Below, one piece after another: positions 12,997 to 16,345 of a stretch of 16,345 bases of DNA (the stretch's first letter is position 1; each line of letters starts with the position of its first letter). Origin of the DNA: Pseudomonadota bacterium (lineage in GTDB: Bacteria > Pseudomonadota > Alphaproteobacteria > Rhizobiales > Devosiaceae); assembly GCA_023430705.1 (NCBI GenBank), contig JAEYZJ010000208.1, forward strand, positions 1 to 16,345, read 5' to 3'. The position numbers were made by a program, and so were the translations under genes. The notes beneath the pieces are model-generated. The model was not told the DNA's origin. It made no database searches and worked only from the letters and a program-made list of their open reading frames with translations.

Positions 12997-14316
12997 TCAC
13001 TCGCGCAGCGCGTGCGGCAGCCGATCCCGGATCGGCTGCATCAGGTAGTCGAGGAACGTGCGTGGCTTGCCGGTGATGAAGGCCTCGACCGGCATGCCCG
13101 GCACCAGCGTCACATCGCCCAGCCTGGCCGCTTCTCCCTCGTCGAGATCGAGCGTCACCGGATAGTAGTACTGCCGCGTCACCGGGTCCTCGCTGAGGTC
13201 GGCGCCGACCCGGCGGACGGTCGCGCTGAGGTCCGGCGTCGTCGCGTGGTTGAGCCCCGGCAGGCGGACCGTCGCCTGTTGCCCGGCATGCACCGCCTCG
13301 ATATCGGCGGGGCTGATCCGCGCCTCCGCCGTCAGTTCGCCTTCGGACGGCACGATCGTCATCAGCACCTCGCCCGAGCCGACGACGCCGCCCACCGTAT
13401 GCACCCTGAGCCCGTGCACCCTGCCGGCGATCGGCGCGGCGATCTCGGTGCGCTTGAGCAGCTCCGCCGCCGCCAGCCGCCTCTGCGACAGCTCTGCGAT
13501 CGCACTCGTCGTCTCGCCCAGGTCTCGCCCCGCGTCGGCAACTGCGCCCTGGTCGACGCTGAGCATCTGCAGCCGGATCTCGGCGATGCGTCCACCCAGT
13601 TCGGCGATCTGCGCCGCGATTTCCCCGGCCTCGCCTTCGAGCCGCGCATACTGCCGCTCGACGGCGTTGACCTGGCTCTGTGCCGCAAGGCCCTTGCCGA
13701 GCAGCGAGCGGGCGCTCGCGAGGTCCGTGGCGCCGAACTCGAGTTCGCGCGCCTTGGCGGCCTGCTGCGTTTCAAGCCCGGCGATCTGGCTCTCGAGCTG
13801 GCTGATGCGGGCGCCGAGCTGTTCCTTTTGCCCGGCGCGGGCGGCAAGGCGGGCCGCCAGCAGGCCCTGTTCGGTGGCCAGCAGGGCGAAAACCACCGGG
13901 TCCTGTTCCCGCCCCGCGAAGTGGGCGGGCAGCGCCACGGCGGCCATCCCGTCGCGCTCGGCCCTCAGCCGCGCCGCGGTCATCCACAGCTCGTCGAGCT
14001 TGGTCGCGACGATATCGAGCCCGGCGCGCGCATTGGTGGCGTCGAGCCGGACCAGCACGTCACCCTCCGCAACCTCCGCGCCGTCGCGCACGAGGATCTG
14101 CGCCACCGTGCCCCCGGTCTCGTGCTGCACGGACTTGACGCTCCCGTCCACGTCGATCCGGCCGACGGCGATCACGGCGCTCGAAAGCGGGGCCGTGGCG
14201 CTCCAGCCGACAAGGCCGGCGCCGAAGGCGGCCATCAGCGCGAGCCCGATCAGGCGGTAGCGCCTGAGGGAGCCCGAGTAGGCCGACGCGGGGGAGGGCA
14301 GTGCGAGGTCGGTCAC
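12997..14316 (-). CDS. HlyD family type I secretion periplasmic adaptor
   Basis: 439-aa membrane fusion protein of the HlyD/PrtE group, linking an inner-membrane ABC transporter to a TolC-like channel. It has a short cytoplasmic N-terminus, one membrane helix (about 22-43, ending GWSATAPLSSAVIAVGRI), a half-lipoyl motif (VQHETGGTVAQILVRDGAEV), a long coiled coil (about 95-300) and the second lipoyl half (TEIAAPIAGRVHGLRVHTVG). A beta-barrel follows, and the tail PRTFLDYLMQPIRDRL is typical of the family. The start is GTG 14316, overlapping the ABC gene's stop by 4 nt (GTGA). The frame stays open to 15564, but that part lies out of frame over the ABC gene and is not a fusion. It is the last gene of the secretion operon in this window; no outer-membrane channel gene is present. 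Confidence 0.93.
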   Translation of the reverse strand: MTDLALPSPASAYSGSLRRYRLIGLALMAAFGAGLVGWSATAPLSSAVIAVGRIDVDGSVKSVQHETGGTVAQILVRDGAEVAEGDVLVRLDATNARAGLDIVATKLDELWMTAARLRAERDGMAAVALPAHFAGREQDPVVFALLATEQGLLAARLAARAGQKEQLGARISQLESQIAGLETQQAAKARELEFGATDLASARSLLGKGLAAQSQVNAVERQYARLEGEAGEIAAQIAELGGRIAEIRLQMLSVDQGAVADAGRDLGETTSAIAELSQRRLAAAELLKRTEIAAPIAGRVHGLRVHTVGGVVGSGEVLMTIVPSEGELTAEARISPADIEAVHAGQQATVRLPGLNHATTPDLSATVRRVGADLSEDPVTRQYYYPVTLDLDEGEAARLGDVTLVPGMPVEAFITGKPRTFLDYLMQPIRDRLPHALRE

Positions 14317-16076
14317 TTGCCGCGTCCTCCCGCCACCACATGGATCGGTGCCGCCGGGGCCGGCTGGGCCAGCTGGGCCAGCACGTCGTCGCGCGCTCCC
14401 GCGAGCCTGATCCTGCCGCCCATGATCAGCGCCACCTGGTCCACCGACGTCAGCGTCGAGGGGCGGTGGGTGACGACCACGGCGATGCCGCCGCGCCTGC
14501 GCACGCCCGCAATGGCGCGCGACAGCGCCTCGTCCCCCTCCGCGTCGAGGTTGGAGTTGGGTTCGTCGAGCACCACGAGGAACGGATCGCCGTAGAGCGC
14601 CCGCGCGAGGCCCAGCCGCTGCCGCTGTCCCCCGGAAAGGAACGTGCCGCCGTCGCCGATGCGGGTGGCGTACCCGTCCGGCAGGGCGACGATCAGCTCG
14701 TGCGCGCCCGCCGCCTGTGCCGCCCGGATGACCGCCTCGGACGTCGCCTCCGGGTCGAACCGCGCGATGGTCTCGGCGATGCTGCCGTCGGGCAGGGCGA
14801 GGTCCTGCGGCAGGTAGCCGATATGCGGGCCGAGCCGATCGCGGCTCCACTGCCCGAGCGCCGCCCCGTCGAGCCGTACTTCGCCCTTCGTGAGCGGCCA
14901 GAGCCCGACCAGTGCGCGGGCCAGCGAGGACTTGCCCGATCCGCTCGGGCCGATGATGGCGAGCCCCGAGCCGGCCTCGAGCCGCAGGCTGGCATCGACG
15001 ATGATCGGCTCGGCCCGCCCCGGCGCATTGACCGTGGCGCCTTCGAGCTGCAGCGAGCGGGCGGGGGCGGGCAGGTCGACCCCGGTCGCCGCGACCGGTT
15101 CGGCGAGCGAGACGTTCAGCCGCCTGTAGGCGTCGCGGGCCGACACGAAGCCACGCCAGTTGGCGATGGCGGTCTCGATCGGGGCGAGCGCGCGCGATGC
15201 CATGATGGAGGCGGCGATCATCGCGCCGCCGGAGATTTCCTGCCGCACGGCGAGGTAGGCCCCGAGCCCGAGGATGGCCGATTGCAGCACCATGCGGAAG
15301 ATGCGGGCCGTGCCGCCGAGATCGGCCTGCTTGTCGCTGGCCGAGACGGCGGCCGTGCGCGCCGCGTCGCTGAGCCCGCGCCAGCGCCGCGACATCGCCC
15401 GGCCCATGCCCATCGCGCCGATCGCTTCGGCGTGGCGGCGCGCCGCATCGGCGAACACCTGCCGCTTCAGCCCGAGCGCGTTGGCTTCTCCGGCCCGCCG
15501 GCGCACGAACAGCTCGGTGAGCCCCGTGAGCGCGACGATGATCGCCGCCCCGCCCACCGCGCACCAGCCGAGCAGGGGATGCAGCAGGAAGCAGCCGGCG
15601 ACGAAGATCGGCATGAACGGCATGTCGAACAGTGCCGCGGGCCCGTTCCCCCCGAGGAAGTTGCGCAGCTGGTCGGCATCGCGCACCGGTTGCAGCGCCT
15701 CCGCTGCCGAGGCGCCTCCGAGCGGCAGGACCGTCGCGGCGCGGAAGGCCGCGGGCGCCAGCTCCTCGTCGATCCGCGCGCCCACCCGGCTCAGCATCCG
15801 CGCCCGGATCACGTCGAGCGCGCCCTGCAGGCCGAAGGCGAGCAGCGCGATGAGCGAGAGCACGACGAGCGTCTCGACGCTGCGGCTGACCAGCACCCGG
15901 TCATAGACCTGCAGCATGTAGATCGAGCCGGCCAGCATCAGCAGGTTGATGGCACTCGAGAACAGGCCGACCCATCCGAGGTCGCCGAAGCGGCGCCGCA
16001 GCGCCGCCCGGGCCGGCCTCGATTGGCCAGGTTCTTCCTCCCCGTCTGCCTCCCAGGCGGCCTCGTCCTTGGTCAC
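14313..16076 (-). CDS. Type I secretion system permease/ATPase (PrtD type)
   Basis: 587-aa ABC exporter half-transporter of the PrtD/type I secretion group. After an acidic N-terminal stretch comes a membrane domain (SSAINLLMLAGSIYMLQVYDRVLVSRSVETLVVLSLIAL and later helices). The ATPase has Walker A GPSGSGKSS (376-384), signature LSGGQ (480-484), Walker B VVLDEP (501-506) and a switch histidine (H537). No C39 peptidase or CLD domain precedes the membrane part, as expected for PrtD rather than bacteriocin or HlyB types. I chose GTG 16076 because GGGAG lies 7 nt upstream. An in-frame GTG at 16106 would add 10 residues but lacks proper SD spacing. The gene lies 33 nt after the RTX-like gene and overlaps the HlyD-type gene, so all three form an operon. 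Confidence 0.93.
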   Translation of the reverse strand: MTKDEAAWEADGEEEPGQSRPARAALRRRFGDLGWVGLFSSAINLLMLAGSIYMLQVYDRVLVSRSVETLVVLSLIALLAFGLQGALDVIRARMLSRVGARIDEELAPAAFRAATVLPLGGASAAEALQPVRDADQLRNFLGGNGPAALFDMPFMPIFVAGCFLLHPLLGWCAVGGAAIIVALTGLTELFVRRRAGEANALGLKRQVFADAARRHAEAIGAMGMGRAMSRRWRGLSDAARTAAVSASDKQADLGGTARIFRMVLQSAILGLGAYLAVRQEISGGAMIAASIMASRALAPIETAIANWRGFVSARDAYRRLNVSLAEPVAATGVDLPAPARSLQLEGATVNAPGRAEPIIVDASLRLEAGSGLAIIGPSGSGKSSLARALVGLWPLTKGEVRLDGAALGQWSRDRLGPHIGYLPQDLALPDGSIAETIARFDPEATSEAVIRAAQAAGAHELIVALPDGYATRIGDGGTFLSGGQRQRLGLARALYGDPFLVVLDEPNSNLDAEGDEALSRAIAGVRRRGGIAVVVTHRPSTLTSVDQVALIMGGRIRLAGARDDVLAQLAQPAPAAPIHVVAGGRGK

Positions 16077-16109
16077 GCAACTCTCCCGCGCGACGGGGCA
16101 GGTCACGCC

Positions 16110-16345
16110 TCAGGCAATCAGGAGGAAGTCGGCGGCAGTGAGCCCCAGGTTCTTTGACAGCGTCGCAATCTGCGTGTGCGCGGTCCCGCCTGCTCCATCG
16201 GGGTCATAGTAGAGGGCCCCGGTTGACGAATTGTAGATCAGCCGGTCGGTGGCGTCGGCGGCGGCCGAGCCCTTGCGGAAGGCGTCGGCGGTGAGCGTTC
16301 CGGCCTCGAGCGCGGTGAACACCGCGGCGCTGAGCACGATGGTGT
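16110..16345 (-). CDS. C-terminal end of an RTX-type secreted protein (truncated by window edge)
   Basis: The last 77 residues of a longer protein. The segment FRKGSAAADATDRLIYNSSTG followed by ALYYDPDGAGG, and the ending LTAADFLLIA, match the conserved C-terminus of many RTX/calcium-binding proteins secreted by type I systems (pattern: xxDRIIYN..TGALxYDxDG...LTAADF). This end is the uncleaved secretion signal region. It directly precedes its likely exporter (PrtD and HlyD types), fitting a cargo-exporter operon. No GGxGxD repeats fall inside the visible part, and the 5' portion, which would tell whether it is a protease, lipase, adhesin or S-layer-like protein, lies beyond the right edge. 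A GTG at 16337 could be read as a start but is almost certainly internal. Confidence 0.8.
   Translation of the reverse strand, partial: TIVLSAAVFTALEAGTLTADAFRKGSAAADATDRLIYNSSTGALYYDPDGAGGTAHTQIATLSKNLGLTAADFLLIA

Noticed and set aside
12997..15564. Single 855-residue protein on the minus strand, suggesting an ABC-HlyD fusion
   Set aside because: Only the part from 14316 downward resembles a protein family. The upstream part is Arg/Gly/Ala-rich frame noise over the ABC gene, which is read in another frame.
14301..16157. Long plus-strand open frame opposite the secretion ABC gene
   Set aside because: Arg/Pro/Ala/His-rich translation without motifs, typical of antisense shadow in GC-rich DNA. 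The minus-strand ABC gene is unmistakable.
1..16345. CRISPR arrays, tRNA or rRNA genes, insertion sequences, attachment sites
   Set aside because: No spaced direct repeats, cloverleaf sequences, transposase reading frames or terminal inverted repeats were seen on either strand.

Overview
The window is GC-rich (roughly two thirds G+C by eye) and reads as chromosome of an alphaproteobacterium of the order Hyphomicrobiales (Rhizobiales). A Devosia-like genus is plausible but not provable from here. The evidence is a GcrA cell-cycle regulator, the neighbouring argD-argF-hslO block, a SAM-II riboswitch in front of metZ, and the long two-domain form of dCTP deaminase. I see no tRNA, rRNA, CRISPR array, insertion sequence or attachment site.

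Layout. Positions 2-202 (+) hold the 3' end of an unrecognised gene. A DUF1697 gene and gcrA follow on the minus strand. An intergenic region of about 400 bp separates gcrA from the divergent argD. It carries four GANTC (CcrM) sites within 203 bp, several short perfect dyads, and a nested hairpin in the argD leader. On the plus strand come argD and argF (arginine biosynthesis), a strong intrinsic terminator, and hslO (Hsp33), which ends in a terminator shared with the convergent macB. On the minus strand lie macA-macB (a MacAB-type exporter) and metZ (methionine biosynthesis). metZ has a complete upstream control region: promoter, SAM-II aptamer, intrinsic terminator, SD and ATG.

Divergent from metZ, on the plus strand, are dcd and then two translationally coupled genes, an FkbM-type methyltransferase and a family 2 glycosyltransferase. 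The glycosyltransferase meets the last block head to head with no spacer. That block, on the minus strand, is a type I secretion operon: the C-terminus of an RTX-like secreted protein (running off the right edge), a PrtD-type ABC transporter and an HlyD-type adaptor, the last two overlapping by 4 nt.

The most notable non-coding items are the GANTC cluster at gcrA, and the metZ leader. In the metZ leader the aptamer loop is complementary to the terminator stem, which suggests SAM control by transcription termination. Apart from these, most genes are ordinary housekeeping or transport functions. I found no clear evidence of a wholly new multi-gene system. The cargo of the secretion operon lies mostly outside the window.
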